In this document: piece after piece, positions 27,458-37,212 of the stretch
How positions within the stretch are numbered: the stretch's first letter is position 1
Layout of the letters: every line of letters starts with the position of its first letter
Assembly: GCA_022447185.1 (NCBI GenBank)
Contig: JAKVAY010000049.1
Coordinates: forward strand, 14,700 to 78,699
Length of the DNA: 64,000 nt
Direction: 5' to 3'
DNA from: Fuerstiella sp.
Lineage (GTDB): Bacteria; Planctomycetota; Planctomycetia; Planctomycetales; Planctomycetaceae
The notes under the pieces: generated by a model
The model's input: only the letters and a program-made list of their open reading frames with translations
The model's database searches: none
Told to the model about the DNA's origin: nothing
Position numbers and translations under genes: made by a program

Positions 27458-28585
27458 TCAGTTGTTCTTGTAGTCGCGGTGGCATGCCTGACAGACGCCT
27501 GCTATACGTGAAAGGCTAAGTTCGAAAGTTCTGAAATCTCCCGCTTCGGCGGCATCTCGTATGGCCTGTCCTGAATCAGCGATCTGCGCAGCGTATTCGG
27601 TGAACTCAGAATCATCAGCGAAGCCGTATGATTCGGTGGTTACGGTCCGTATTAGTCCCGACAGAATTGCCGCTTCATGCACTACAAGGTCACGGCGCGC
27701 TCCAAACGAGGATTCGCTCACTTCTGTCCGCAGACGTTGTTGTGCCTGGTTCATCCTCAGCATTACCATTCGCATTTCAGCGACATCGGACAGAGACACT
27801 TCAGGATCCGGTTCCGGCAGCCCTGACGGTCGAGATCGATCAAGCGTATCTGCCAGATTCTCGAAGTGCCGTCGCAGTCTTCGCTGATCCCTGGAGCCAC
27901 GCTGCAAAGGACTCTCGTTCATACCTGCAGCAAGGTCACGGATGTAGCCGGCGTCCTCTTTCCATGAGACATCTCCGGTATGTTCCATCGCAATTCCGGC
28001 CATTACGGCGAGCGTGGCAGCTCGGGGGGGAATCATCGTGACGGCTGAATTGTAGTTTCCGACCGATTGCAGTTTCTGATTCAAAAAATTGCGAATCGAT
28101 TTCACTTCGGACTCAAGTATTCCTGCAGACAATATCGAGGCCCAGTCGACTGTCAGCGATGTTTCGGCAGATGGTGTCTTTCCGGTTTCAGAATCTGGAA
28201 CGGCAGTTATCGACTTGTCAATCGGATCCGGATCGGACAGGGAAACGCCTGTGGAATCAGCTGACTGACTATCGGAAGCGATTACGAGAGGGTGATCAAA
28301 AAAAACGTCGTAGGGAACCTTGCCTAGATACCGACGTCCATGGGCATCCTCCCATACTTCATCCGGTTGACGCGTCACTCCATTCTCGGATTGATTGGCA
28401 GTGTCAGACCGATACGAATCAGTGACGTCTGACTTCGGGGGAGGAGTCACTGTCGGTTGACTGTCTGAGTTCTCTTTTTTCGTTTGGTTTGAATCGGCCG
28501 GATTTTCCGCACCGCAGCCGGTAAGACTCAGCAGAATAACCCAGCCCGACACATGAACAAGTCGTTTCCACCAATCCAGATTCAC
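27458..28585 (-). CDS. lipoprotein with C-terminal cytochrome c'-like haem site
   Basis: This is an exported lipoprotein of about 375 residues. The GTG start at 28585 is chosen because AAAGGA lies six bases upstream and a lipoprotein signal follows directly: a hydrophobic run ending LLSLTGC with the lipobox cysteine. A low-complexity polar linker leads to a helical domain, and the last residues contain CQACH, a single covalent haem attachment site near the C terminus as in cytochrome c' and related four-helix cytochromes. It follows the response regulator by 28 bases, so the two are probably co-transcribed. Redox or gas-binding roles are possible but not shown. Confidence 0.75.
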   Translation of the reverse strand: MNLDWWKRLVHVSGWVILLSLTGCGAENPADSNQTKKENSDSQPTVTPPPKSDVTDSYRSDTANQSENGVTRQPDEVWEDAHGRRYLGKVPYDVFFDHPLVIASDSQSADSTGVSLSDPDPIDKSITAVPDSETGKTPSAETSLTVDWASILSAGILESEVKSIRNFLNQKLQSVGNYNSAVTMIPPRAATLAVMAGIAMEHTGDVSWKEDAGYIRDLAAGMNESPLQRGSRDQRRLRRHFENLADTLDRSRPSGLPEPDPEVSLSDVAEMRMVMLRMNQAQQRLRTEVSESSFGARRDLVVHEAAILSGLIRTVTTESYGFADDSEFTEYAAQIADSGQAIRDAAEAGDFRTFELSLSRIAGVCQACHRDYKNN

Positions 28586-28613
28586 GACGCATCCTTTCCC
28601 GACGTGGCAACGC

Positions 28614-29033
28614 CTACGCAAGAAAATCGTCTGTGAGCGGAGCATCATAGGCGTCGTGCAGTGCCCGTGAAACTGTCTTGACCAGTTCCTGACGTCGAAC
28701 TGGTTTCTGCAGCACAGTGTGAGCATTCACTTCCGACGCATCACGGCGCAATTCGTCGCTGTCGTCGGATGTAATGAGAATGCAGGGACGCAGAGCGTTC
28801 ATGTCTTTGAGAACGCGAATCGTGTCGAGTCCCGTCATGTGATGCATGTGCATGTCAAGCAGCACGATGTCGATCTGGCACTCCTGCACATAGTCAACTG
28901 CTTCTTCACCGCAACTCACCTCACAGATTTCGAATCGAAACCGGCGCTCCAGTACTTCGCGCATAGTTTGGCGGAAGGATGAATTGTCATCTGCGATGAG
29001 AAGACGGATTTCTGTGCAAAATTCGGTCATCAT
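28614..29033 (-). CDS. single-domain response regulator
   Basis: This is a CheY-like receiver domain with no output domain. It has the acidic pair in IADDN, the phosphorylation site Asp in IVLLDMHM, the conserved Thr/Ser in LITSDD, and Lys in LQKPVRR. Its length of about 139 residues is typical. Two adjacent ATG codons (29033 and 29030) follow a GAGGT at some distance; longer starts lack support. No histidine kinase lies nearby. The next gene downstream is the cytochrome c'-like lipoprotein, an unusual partner. Confidence 0.88.
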   Translation of the reverse strand: MMTEFCTEIRLLIADDNSSFRQTMREVLERRFRFEICEVSCGEEAVDYVQECQIDIVLLDMHMHHMTGLDTIRVLKDMNALRPCILITSDDSDELRRDASEVNAHTVLQKPVRRQELVKTVSRALHDAYDAPLTDDFLA

Positions 29034-29655
29034 GATCCAATGTACCTCACGTTTGAGGCCTTTGATGGAGTCCGTTCCCACAAATGTTACCCGTCATTCT
29101 GCTTAATGTGCAGGTCGGATACCAGCCTAATTCGACCGAGAATCCGTTGTCGGGGCAACTGTCTCCGTCTCTGCTCAATGAATCCACTTCATTAAGGCCC
29201 ACGACATCAGCAGCCTGACGGAAGAAATCACATTGGATCGTCTGCAGCTTGTTGCGACGTCCGGTTCGGTGACAGGTGATGCATAGCGCTGATCGTCCAT
29301 GGTGGGTATGATAATGAACGAGATAACGTCGTGGAGGCCACAGCGTCATCTCACAACACGAGTGCGGCCCGAAGCAGTTCTTGTCGGACTTCTATACTGG
29401 TCACTGCTGCAGTTACAGTTACGTGGGCGTCTGTTGTTGCCGTATAGACTGGACAGAGGTGTGGGCTATGTCGCCGGCAGGGACACATGACAGCCCTGTT
29501 GGTGTCACGTAGAATTAGGATCGACCGTGCCCACGCTGCGGATTGATTCTGCAGGAGACGGTTGTCGCGTTGGAAAATAGAAAAGTTCAACGCTCGATCT
29601 GCGAGTCCGTATCCCTGTGGCGGCATCGATCGCGTTTGGACAGGTCATCGTCCCA
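29034..29655. other. divergent intergenic region, no gene seen
   Basis: There are about 620 bases between the response regulator and the membrane glycosyltransferase. A minus-strand frame contains CITCH by chance, but it has no signal peptide or ribosome binding site. Promoters for both neighbours should be here; I could not identify them. Confidence 0.45.
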
Positions 29656-30984
29656 ATGAACAGCCGGATCCGATATTTGAGTCTGCGTCCCAGGACTGTC
29701 GCGACGATTGTCTTCCTGGCCAGCATTGTGATCCTGCTAGGCCATTATGCGATTAAATATGGCCTTAACGATCCGCCATCGATACGTGGCGACGAAATGT
29801 CGTATGACATGGTCAGCTGGAATTTGGCCAAAGGAAACGGTTTCTCGGAACAGGTCAACGACTCGATATTCTGGGAGCCATACGTTGCTGCCGGTAAGAT
29901 AACACCCGCACAGGCGCGCCGGGAACAACTCAATCCGGTGGTGGTGACCCATGAGGGGCCTCCTTTGTTTCCATATCTGCTGTCGCTGTTCAATCGACAA
30001 TTTGGTCGTCAGTTCTGGAGCGTTCGTATTGTTAACGTCCTGGCCACCTCCGGCACCGCCGGGATGCTGGTCTGGTATCTGTTGAGGACGGGAAATTTTG
30101 CATCAGCATTTTTTGGATTTGTGTGTTTTCTGATCGCCGATACCCGCACGCGAGTTTACGGGCGCGCTGTGCTGACCGAGGCCACGGCCACTTTTCTGCT
30201 GACGATTGTAACGATACTGCTGCTCCTCCTGCTGCAACACTGGCGGCGTCGGACCCTGATTCTGCTCGGAATCACGGTAGGTCTGCTTGTTCTGGACCGT
30301 ACCATTTTTGCATTGTGGCTACCGGGTCTGGCGTTACTTGTGGGGCGACTAAGCTACCAAGCACCGACGAAAAAAACGGATGTACATCTGCCGCCTTCCC
30401 GGAAACGAGCCCTGGCATCAGCTTTCTTCTTTCTGGCGATTTCCGGACTGGTGCTGCTGCCGTGGGGTGTCCGCAATGTTCTGTTGTTGAAAGCTCCGAT
30501 GCCATTCGGAACACAGGGGATGTCCCAGTTGCCGGCTGGCTTCAGCGATCTGGCACTGGAACGGCGGGGACTCTGGAGCGCTGAGCCTACGCATCGTCTG
30601 AAACGCAAAGTGGCACACTTTTCAACGCGTCAGGAACGTGATGTCGCACGGGCTCGGCTGGGACGCCAGGAAGCGATCGACTGGATTTGGGGCCACCCAA
30701 CGGATGCTCTGAGGTTGGCCGGGATGAAAATCTGGCAGGAATATCGGCCACGACTGCCAGGCGAATGGTTCATCTGTGTGATGGCAGTCGTCGGATTTCT
30801 TTTGACTCTGCGCAGATCAGACACGCGTGTTTTCATGGGGCTGCACTTGATCAGCTGCTTTGTGATCGCCGTGACCTGGTCTGTCGAAGGACGATTCGTA
30901 ATGCCTCTGATGTTCACAACGCACGTTTTCGCCGCCCGACCGGTTGCGATCCTGTTTAGCAACGGTCGCGGATCAGCCAGCTGA
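29656..30984 (+). CDS. polytopic membrane glycosyltransferase, GT39/ArnT-like
   Basis: This is a probable transferase that uses a polyprenyl-phosphate-linked sugar. The first membrane helix is followed by PPSIRGDEMSYD, where the Asp-Glu pair in the first extracytoplasmic loop is the expected catalytic or metal site of the GT39/GT83 group. Roughly eight to ten hydrophobic segments follow. The protein of about 442 residues is shorter than E. coli ArnT (about 550) and lacks an obvious large periplasmic C-terminal domain. The start at 29656 is the Met preceding the first helix; a GTG 13 codons earlier is possible. The acceptor, lipid A or a protein, cannot be told from the sequence. Confidence 0.75.
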   Translation: MNSRIRYLSLRPRTVATIVFLASIVILLGHYAIKYGLNDPPSIRGDEMSYDMVSWNLAKGNGFSEQVNDSIFWEPYVAAGKITPAQARREQLNPVVVTHEGPPLFPYLLSLFNRQFGRQFWSVRIVNVLATSGTAGMLVWYLLRTGNFASAFFGFVCFLIADTRTRVYGRAVLTEATATFLLTIVTILLLLLLQHWRRRTLILLGITVGLLVLDRTIFALWLPGLALLVGRLSYQAPTKKTDVHLPPSRKRALASAFFFLAISGLVLLPWGVRNVLLLKAPMPFGTQGMSQLPAGFSDLALERRGLWSAEPTHRLKRKVAHFSTRQERDVARARLGRQEAIDWIWGHPTDALRLAGMKIWQEYRPRLPGEWFICVMAVVGFLLTLRRSDTRVFMGLHLISCFVIAVTWSVEGRFVMPLMFTTHVFAARPVAILFSNGRGSAS

Positions 30985-30995
30985 ACCACGATGAC

Positions 30996-31013
30996 CAGTT
31001 GTGACGACAACTG
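30996..31013. terminator. hairpin between convergent genes, possible terminator
   Basis: A perfect seven-base-pair stem, CAGTTGT and ACAACTG, closes a GACG loop 11 bases after the glycosyltransferase stop and 66 bases from the end of the convergent transketolase gene. There is no T-run, so if it ends transcription it is not a classic intrinsic terminator. Confidence 0.4.
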
Positions 31014-31079
31014 CGGACTCAGAATTTCCGTTTTATCCGCTTCATGATTACGTCGGTCACGGCACCCGCCGACAATCCA

Positions 31080-33008
31080 CTACTTCAGATTCCGGGCGGC
31101 TTCCAGAATGCCGTCTGCATCAATGCCCTGATAGCCCATTTGCTGCCACAGTCCACCCGAGCCCTCTTTGTTGGTCCCGATGTTGTTGTAGCTCCCTTTG
31201 AAGCCCCGACGCAGTAGTTCTGTCCCGAATCTGGAACCCAATCCAGTGTTCACGTTAAACGACTCAGCCACAAGGACCGCAGGTGAATTTACCAGACGTT
31301 CCATCATAGACTCGTCATACACATTCAATGTCGCTTTGCAGACCAGCCCGAAATCCAGTCCGTCGTGTCTCAGTCGAGTTACTGCATCCAGCGCACGGTA
31401 AGTCGTTTCTCCAAATGACACGATATAGCCGGCGGTACCTTCACGAATGATCTCATCTCTGCCCGGTACGAATTCGTAATCAGTACCAAAGAAGCGGGTG
31501 CCGTCTTCGTTTAGCAGATCCGGAACGCCCGAACGTGTGGAAAATATGAACCTCAGTCCGGGCTGTGGAAAGATGGTTCTCAGACAGGATCGAAACTGGT
31601 GCTGATCGGCCGGGAAATACAATCGAGTGGTGTCTTTGCCATCATCCGGCAATCCATTGGCCGCAAACATATTATTGAGACCAAAATGACAGGTGTTATC
31701 AGCCATGTCGTCACAGCCAGCGTGACTGAAGTGCGCCAGCACATTGGCCTGATTCAACCGAGCCATGGTGATCTCTGAAACGACCATTTCCATAAACGCG
31801 CTGAATGTTCCGAAGATACCTTGACATCCCTCTTCATAGCCAAAGCCGGCCGCCGCTGAGAAATTACCCCGTTCCATAATTCCGCCGCGAACGAAGACTT
31901 CCGGATGAGAGGCACGAATATGGTTCAGTCCGCAGCTGCCTTCGAGGTCACAGTCGAATACTCGGACCGAGGCGATGCGCTGATCTTCCGGAATCTCATC
32001 CAGAATCTCATTGAGGATGCGTCCAAACAGATCCCGGTTTTTTCCTGTGCTGGCCGCATCCGATCCTGCATGAACCGGACCCCCAGGTTCCTTCTCAACC
32101 GAATCCAGATATTCAACCGCTTCGGTCCGGCCGTGTGAAACCAGATAGTCTTTGGCCACGCTTGCTTTGATCACATCGTGTCCGTGGGCGCTTCCCTCCA
32201 GACCCTCTATTCCGACACACATCCTGCGGCGGTTCATCAGGGCAATTGGTCCTGGTGTTGTCACCGCCGCACACATTCTCGAATACAGGTCGTCCAGGTC
32301 CTCACCATCGCCAACACTCACGTTCAGGCCATGACCCTCAAGTGTCTGCGAAACATCGAAGCCCGGCAGGTACTCGGACGGATGTCCTGCGATTGTGACA
32401 TCGTTGTCATCGATGAGCAGCTTAATGTTCAGATTTTGAGCCACTGCCAGACGGGCGGCTTCCGCGTCATTACCTTCCATCTGTGAACCGTCTGATCCCA
32501 GCATGAATACCGTCTTCTGAGGATTCGCCAGTGCCACCCCATTCACAAAGGGCCACATATGGCCCAGTCGGCCTGATGAAAATTTCACGCCTGGGGTGAA
32601 ACCTCGCTCCGGGTGACCTGGCAAGTGTGACAGATACTCCCGATAGTGCAGCAGACGTTCGGAGTCCAGATCTCCGTCCAGTACGGCCATGAGATACTGC
32701 GTGGCGACACGATGACCGGCTTCATCAAAGAAGATCGGCAGGATATCGTGAGCTCCGCCAGCTTCGGCGTGTTTCATAAAGCCATGCATGATCAGTGTTT
32801 CCGGAACCGTGTCGTACGGACCTCCGGTATGACCGCCGAGTCCCTTGGCTCCGGCAATGGCGGTGAAGAAGATAATGGCATCTCGACAAAGCTGAATGTT
32901 GGCCTGCAGCGTCTTTTTTTGGTCATCTGTCAGCACCGGAACGGCAGGATCCAGTGGAAGAGGCTTGTATTCGTGCAGAGGAACAGGAAACTGGTTAGCA
33001 GCGGACAT
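31080..33008 (-). CDS. transketolase
   Basis: This thiamine-diphosphate enzyme moves two-carbon units between sugar phosphates in the pentose phosphate pathway. The diphosphate-binding motif is GSDGSQMEGNDAEAA through LLIDDND (about residues 170-203), and the pyrimidine-domain glutamate is in GIMERGNFSAAAGFG. The N terminus GAKGLGGHTGGPYD and the length of 642 residues fit the family, although the sequence is diverged from E. coli TktA and belongs to a variant form. AGGA sits eight bases before the ATG. Variant transketolases can differ in substrate, so sugar-phosphate specificity is assumed, not shown. Confidence 0.85.
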   Translation of the reverse strand: MSAANQFPVPLHEYKPLPLDPAVPVLTDDQKKTLQANIQLCRDAIIFFTAIAGAKGLGGHTGGPYDTVPETLIMHGFMKHAEAGGAHDILPIFFDEAGHRVATQYLMAVLDGDLDSERLLHYREYLSHLPGHPERGFTPGVKFSSGRLGHMWPFVNGVALANPQKTVFMLGSDGSQMEGNDAEAARLAVAQNLNIKLLIDDNDVTIAGHPSEYLPGFDVSQTLEGHGLNVSVGDGEDLDDLYSRMCAAVTTPGPIALMNRRRMCVGIEGLEGSAHGHDVIKASVAKDYLVSHGRTEAVEYLDSVEKEPGGPVHAGSDAASTGKNRDLFGRILNEILDEIPEDQRIASVRVFDCDLEGSCGLNHIRASHPEVFVRGGIMERGNFSAAAGFGYEEGCQGIFGTFSAFMEMVVSEITMARLNQANVLAHFSHAGCDDMADNTCHFGLNNMFAANGLPDDGKDTTRLYFPADQHQFRSCLRTIFPQPGLRFIFSTRSGVPDLLNEDGTRFFGTDYEFVPGRDEIIREGTAGYIVSFGETTYRALDAVTRLRHDGLDFGLVCKATLNVYDESMMERLVNSPAVLVAESFNVNTGLGSRFGTELLRRGFKGSYNNIGTNKEGSGGLWQQMGYQGIDADGILEAARNLK

Positions 33009-33363
33009 GCATCATTCCTGAATTCATCCGACGTCGATGTGACGACGGCAATATTGTTAACACTGTTTGTTTATGCGGCGAACTTACTCACGTTGAGTCA
33101 AGTTTTCGGAGCGACCAGCGGAGTCCCGATGCATCGGGGAAGCGGCAGCTCGCATGGTCTGATGCACTGCCTCAGTCGATTCAGTGTTTTCTTTTCAGAC
33201 AGGACCCAAACAGTATGTCATTACGGCCTTGTTTTCAACGACGGCCGTACGAATACTCCGATTCGGTGAGTCAGACGATTTTGAGCTAAGATTGAGCTCA
33301 GTTGTTCGACTGAATCCGGTTAATAAGCTCTCACGATCCACTCAACGCCTTTTAAAAGTATCA

Positions 33364-34395
33364 ATGTCCGATTCTCAGCTCAGTGTCGTAATTTGTCAGG
33401 CTCAGGGACGTCACCCGGTTCGCCGTGCTCTTGAACACGAGATCACGGAGGTGTTGATCAATGAATCGAATGTCCACGTGACGATGGTGCCGCATCTCTA
33501 TGATATGGCACAGAATCACTCGGGACTGGAATTTATGCGTTCCGTACCCGGAACCTTGATTGTCTTTGGCTGGCTGTATGAGCGTGCGACGCGCTGGACG
33601 CTGGACAGGGCGGGAATAAGAGGCATTGTTGGTGAGACATTGCTTAAGGCAGACGAGGAGGATGAGGAGGACGAATCGACGGAGTCACCTGAGTTCAATG
33701 GCATAGGAAGCGTAGATGTTCCTGATCGACAGCTGTTCTGTATTGATCTGCGGGCGTCTGAAGACAGTCAGGATTTTGTCCAGGAAATACGTCGGATTAA
33801 ATCCGAAATTGATCCGCAGCCGTTCGATCTCATGCAGTGGATTGAGGGAGCACCCAGGGCTGACCAGCTGCAACGTTATCTGCAGCCCAATGAAATGCTG
33901 GCGGCCGTCCAGGCTCAGGATGCCGGTGACACATCTGTCAATCGGGATCTCCTGCCGGAGGACACGCGGCGTCGCTGGTACCCAGTTATCGACTACAGCC
34001 GTTGTACGAACTGTATGGAATGCATCGACTTCTGTTTGTTCGGCGTTTACGGTATCGACGCACTCGATCGAATTCTTGTTGAAGAACAGGACAACTGTAA
34101 AAAAGGCTGTCCGGCCTGCAGTCGCGTTTGTCCGGAGCATGCCATTGTGTTTCCTCAGCACAAAACTCCTGCGATTGCCGGAGCAGATGGAGACGTCGCC
34201 GGTGTGAAAATTGACTTGTCCAAACTTTTCGGTGGAGAAACCGGTCTGTCTGCGGTCGATCAGGCGGTTCAGGAACGTGATGCAGAACTGATCCTGGATG
34301 GTCGTCAGGCGGTCGGTAAATCGGTTGGTTTGAAAAACCGAGAGCACGATGAATTCGATGATCTGATGAACGAATTCGACGCATTGGAATTCTAA
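33364..34395 (+). CDS. ferredoxin-like protein with unknown N-terminal domain
   Basis: The C-terminal part binds two iron-sulfur clusters: CTNCMECIDFC at about residues 218-228 and, after 20 or so residues, CKKGCPACSRVCP. The first motif lacks the usual proline after the fourth Cys and the second has one extra residue between its first two cysteines. The N-terminal 200 residues (VVICQAQGRHPVRRAL onward) are not recognised and contain a strongly acidic Glu/Asp run near residue 100. The Met at 33364 is chosen as the start because the preceding 60 codons look non-coding; it has no strong ribosome binding site. It is likely to be an electron carrier or a subunit of a larger redox complex; no partner is adjacent. 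Confidence 0.75.
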   Translation: MSDSQLSVVICQAQGRHPVRRALEHEITEVLINESNVHVTMVPHLYDMAQNHSGLEFMRSVPGTLIVFGWLYERATRWTLDRAGIRGIVGETLLKADEEDEEDESTESPEFNGIGSVDVPDRQLFCIDLRASEDSQDFVQEIRRIKSEIDPQPFDLMQWIEGAPRADQLQRYLQPNEMLAAVQAQDAGDTSVNRDLLPEDTRRRWYPVIDYSRCTNCMECIDFCLFGVYGIDALDRILVEEQDNCKKGCPACSRVCPEHAIVFPQHKTPAIAGADGDVAGVKIDLSKLFGGETGLSAVDQAVQERDAELILDGRQAVGKSVGLKNREHDEFDDLMNEFDALEF

Positions 34396-34730
34396 GTCTG
34401 TTTCTCCGAGGGGCGCAACGGTGTGCCGCAGGGTGTTTTGGCTCTGATCCCCGCGTCTGGTACGCACTTTACAAACCAGCCACCGTTGTGGTCACGACCA
34501 CTGCGTTGTGACAAATCAACTTTATGTCACTCTGATTGGCAAAACCGATTCGATGTTCAGGAACGTCACCGAATGAGGAATGTTTGTACACGGAAAACAC
34601 GTGGGTTTGATCATTGATGGCCGGCGAACGACAATGTCTGAACATCCTGTCCGCAATATCAAACGATGGCGTTTCCGACGTGGATTTCGCTACGAATTGT
34701 CCAGAGCCTGCCGGAACAAAGTCCGATCTG
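34396..34730. other. intergenic region, no gene seen
   Basis: There are 335 bases between the ferredoxin-like gene and the TPR-redoxin gene. A frame at 34423-34617 and an upstream extension of the next gene are open but have no signal peptide, ribosome binding site or family feature. Confidence 0.45.
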
Positions 34731-37094
34731 ATGTCCTGTCTCTCTTCATTCCGAGTCGTATTGCTGCTCACCCTGTTTGTCTGGTCAGGGGGTCCGTTCA
34801 GAATATCTCAAGCCGCTGCCGAGGAAAGTTCAGTGAAAGCTGCCGGCGGCGAAGAAGATGCCCCTCTATTGCCGGAGGGGCATTCAGGCCACGGTGAAGT
34901 ATTCAATCAAGGACCGCGTCAGGCCGCATATCTGATGGATGGTATTGGCAGGGTCAGATTTGATGTTACGTCGGACAGACCGGAAGCGGTTGCCTTTGTC
35001 GTTCAGGGAATTGGTCAGCTTCACGGGTTTTGGTTTTTTGAATCGGAGCGATCGTTTCGTCAGGCTGCCAAGATTGATCCCGAATGCGCGATCAGCTACT
35101 GGGGCATGGCCATGTCAAATCGGGAAAATTCCGATCGAGCCAAAGGATTTATCAAAGAAGCAATGGAACGCCGGGCCAGTGCGTCTCGGCGTGAACAGCT
35201 CTATATCGAAGCACTTGATCGCTATCTCAATGCACCAAACACGGAAGACTCCGAGAAGGAAACACGAGCAGTAAACTACATCGAGGATCTTGAATCGCTG
35301 CTGTTTGAGTTTCCTGACGACATCGAAGCCAAAGCTTTTCTGTGTGAATTTCAGTGGTCGTCGCGGAATACAGGAGTAACACTCAATAGCTATCTGGCAG
35401 TCGACGCGCTCATCCAGCAGATTCATGATGTGGAACCGCTGCACCAGGCACATCATTATCGCATTCATTTGTGGGACAAGAAGAAGGCTGAGAAAGCCCT
35501 GACATCCGCAGCGATTTGCGGACCTGCCGCACCTTCGATTGCCCATATGTGGCATATGCCCGGACACATTTATTCAAAACTGAATCGCTACCATGATGCG
35601 GTCTATCATCAGGAAGCGTCTGCTCGGGTGGATCACGCCCATATGATAAAAGATATGGTGCTTCCTGATCAGATTCATAATTTCGCTCACAACAATGAGT
35701 GGTGCGTTCGGAATCTGATTCATATCGGTCGGGTTCACGATGCCATTACGCTGGCGAAGAATATGATCGAGCTGCCCCGACACCCGGAATACAATCAGAT
35801 TGATGAGTCCGGAAGCTACAAATACGGTCGCGAACGGCTGCTAGATGTTTTACGAATTTTTCAACTCTATGATCAACTCATCGAATTGGCCGATTCCGTG
35901 TGGTTTCAGGAAACAGGGGATGAGACTGCAGACGTGGCTGTCCGCCGCGCGCTGGCGTGTGCCTACGCGATGTGTGGTCGTCCGGCCGAAGCGAAAAAAA
36001 TCCGGCAACAACTGAATTCAGATCTGACGGAAGTTAAAGCAGAGCAGGATGAAGCAGTCACTGCTGCTGAAGGTGAGGTGTGCTGCGAGGAGAAGAGTGA
36101 GCCGGCAGTCGGTGAGGGGACAAAAGACTTACAAACAGAATACGAATCGCGTGTGACGACATTTCAGTCTGCACTCGACGAGATCGACGGTCGACTTGCG
36201 TTTCACCAGGGGGACTACGACGCTGCGGTTTGTCTGCTGGAAAACGCAGAAGACGTTCCTCCTGAAGATGTCATCGACGTGTTGCTGGCAGCAGGTAGAG
36301 CCGAGCAGGCGCTGACGAAGATTTTGTCTCATGTGGAGAAGAACCCCGGTCAGGTCCGACCGCTGGCAGCTTTGTTCAGGACTCATTGGGCCGTCGGTGA
36401 CAAAGACGAAGCACAGAAGACATTTGAGTCGCTGCGTGGGATCTCTTCCGCGATCGATCTTGACATTCCCCTGTTTGCAGAGCTTGCTTCCGCGGCGGGT
36501 GAGCTCGGATATTCAGGGGATTGGAGACTACCTCGCGAGCTGCCGGCAGATCTGGGAATTCGACCGAATCTGGATTCACTTGGCCCTTTCCGCTGGCAAC
36601 CGGTCGCAGCACCCGAATGGACTCTGAAGGGTGTCGATGGCGAGCCAATTGCATCTGTCGATCTTGGTCAAACCCCGAAGATTTTGATTTTTTATCTTGG
36701 ATCCGGATGTCTGCATTGCGCGGAGCAACTTCAGAAATTTCATCCGCATGCTGAAAAGTTTCGTGACGCCGGATTTGATCTGTTGGCCATCAGCACCGAT
36801 CCCCAGGAATCATTAAGTACTGCCAGGGACAGATATGATGGTGACTTCGCTTTTTCACTGTTCGCGGATCCCGAGATGGATGTTTTTCGCAAATACCGTT
36901 GCTTTGACGATTTCGAACATCAGCCGCTCCACGGAACTTTCGTAATTGATGCCGAAGGATTGATTCGGTGGCAGGACATTAGTTTCGAGCCCTTCATGGA
37001 TCCGGAGTTTGTGCTGAAGGAAGCACAAAGACTCATTGGTCTCACCGAATCACCGCTTCGCTCGCACAAAGGGCTGGCGGCTGCCGTCGATTGA
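34731..37094 (+). CDS. secreted TPR protein with C-terminal thioredoxin-like (redoxin) domain
   Basis: This is an exported protein of about 787 residues. The start at 34731 is the Met directly before a signal peptide (residues 1 to about 28); the frame is open 39 codons further upstream. Tetratricopeptide-type helices fill the middle (FRQAAKIDPECAISYWGMA is a clear unit, and AHMWHMPGHIYSKL a conserved-looking one). A charged Glu/Ala linker is followed by more helices. The last 150 residues are an AhpC/TSA-like redoxin fold with LGSGCLHCAEQL, giving a CxxC redox pair, then FDLLAISTDP and GTFVIDAEG. Thiol-disulfide chemistry on surface or periplasmic partners is plausible. Confidence 0.8.
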   Translation: MSCLSSFRVVLLLTLFVWSGGPFRISQAAAEESSVKAAGGEEDAPLLPEGHSGHGEVFNQGPRQAAYLMDGIGRVRFDVTSDRPEAVAFVVQGIGQLHGFWFFESERSFRQAAKIDPECAISYWGMAMSNRENSDRAKGFIKEAMERRASASRREQLYIEALDRYLNAPNTEDSEKETRAVNYIEDLESLLFEFPDDIEAKAFLCEFQWSSRNTGVTLNSYLAVDALIQQIHDVEPLHQAHHYRIHLWDKKKAEKALTSAAICGPAAPSIAHMWHMPGHIYSKLNRYHDAVYHQEASARVDHAHMIKDMVLPDQIHNFAHNNEWCVRNLIHIGRVHDAITLAKNMIELPRHPEYNQIDESGSYKYGRERLLDVLRIFQLYDQLIELADSVWFQETGDETADVAVRRALACAYAMCGRPAEAKKIRQQLNSDLTEVKAEQDEAVTAAEGEVCCEEKSEPAVGEGTKDLQTEYESRVTTFQSALDEIDGRLAFHQGDYDAAVCLLENAEDVPPEDVIDVLLAAGRAEQALTKILSHVEKNPGQVRPLAALFRTHWAVGDKDEAQKTFESLRGISSAIDLDIPLFAELASAAGELGYSGDWRLPRELPADLGIRPNLDSLGPFRWQPVAAPEWTLKGVDGEPIASVDLGQTPKILIFYLGSGCLHCAEQLQKFHPHAEKFRDAGFDLLAISTDPQESLSTARDRYDGDFAFSLFADPEMDVFRKYRCFDDFEHQPLHGTFVIDAEGLIRWQDISFEPFMDPEFVLKEAQRLIGLTESPLRSHKGLAAAVD

Positions 37095-37212
37095 TCAAAA
37101 GAATCACTCGGCGTCGCAGGACTCCACCAGTCTCACAGAGATTCAATTGTGATGCGTGGGAACCCGTCATTCGCCGCACAACGATCAACGGTACCGACTG
37201 CGAAAGATCCCC

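Noticed and set aside
29047-29349. minus-strand frame with a CITCH motif
   Set aside because: A lone CxxCH in a Cys/His/Arg-rich translation without a signal peptide is expected by chance.
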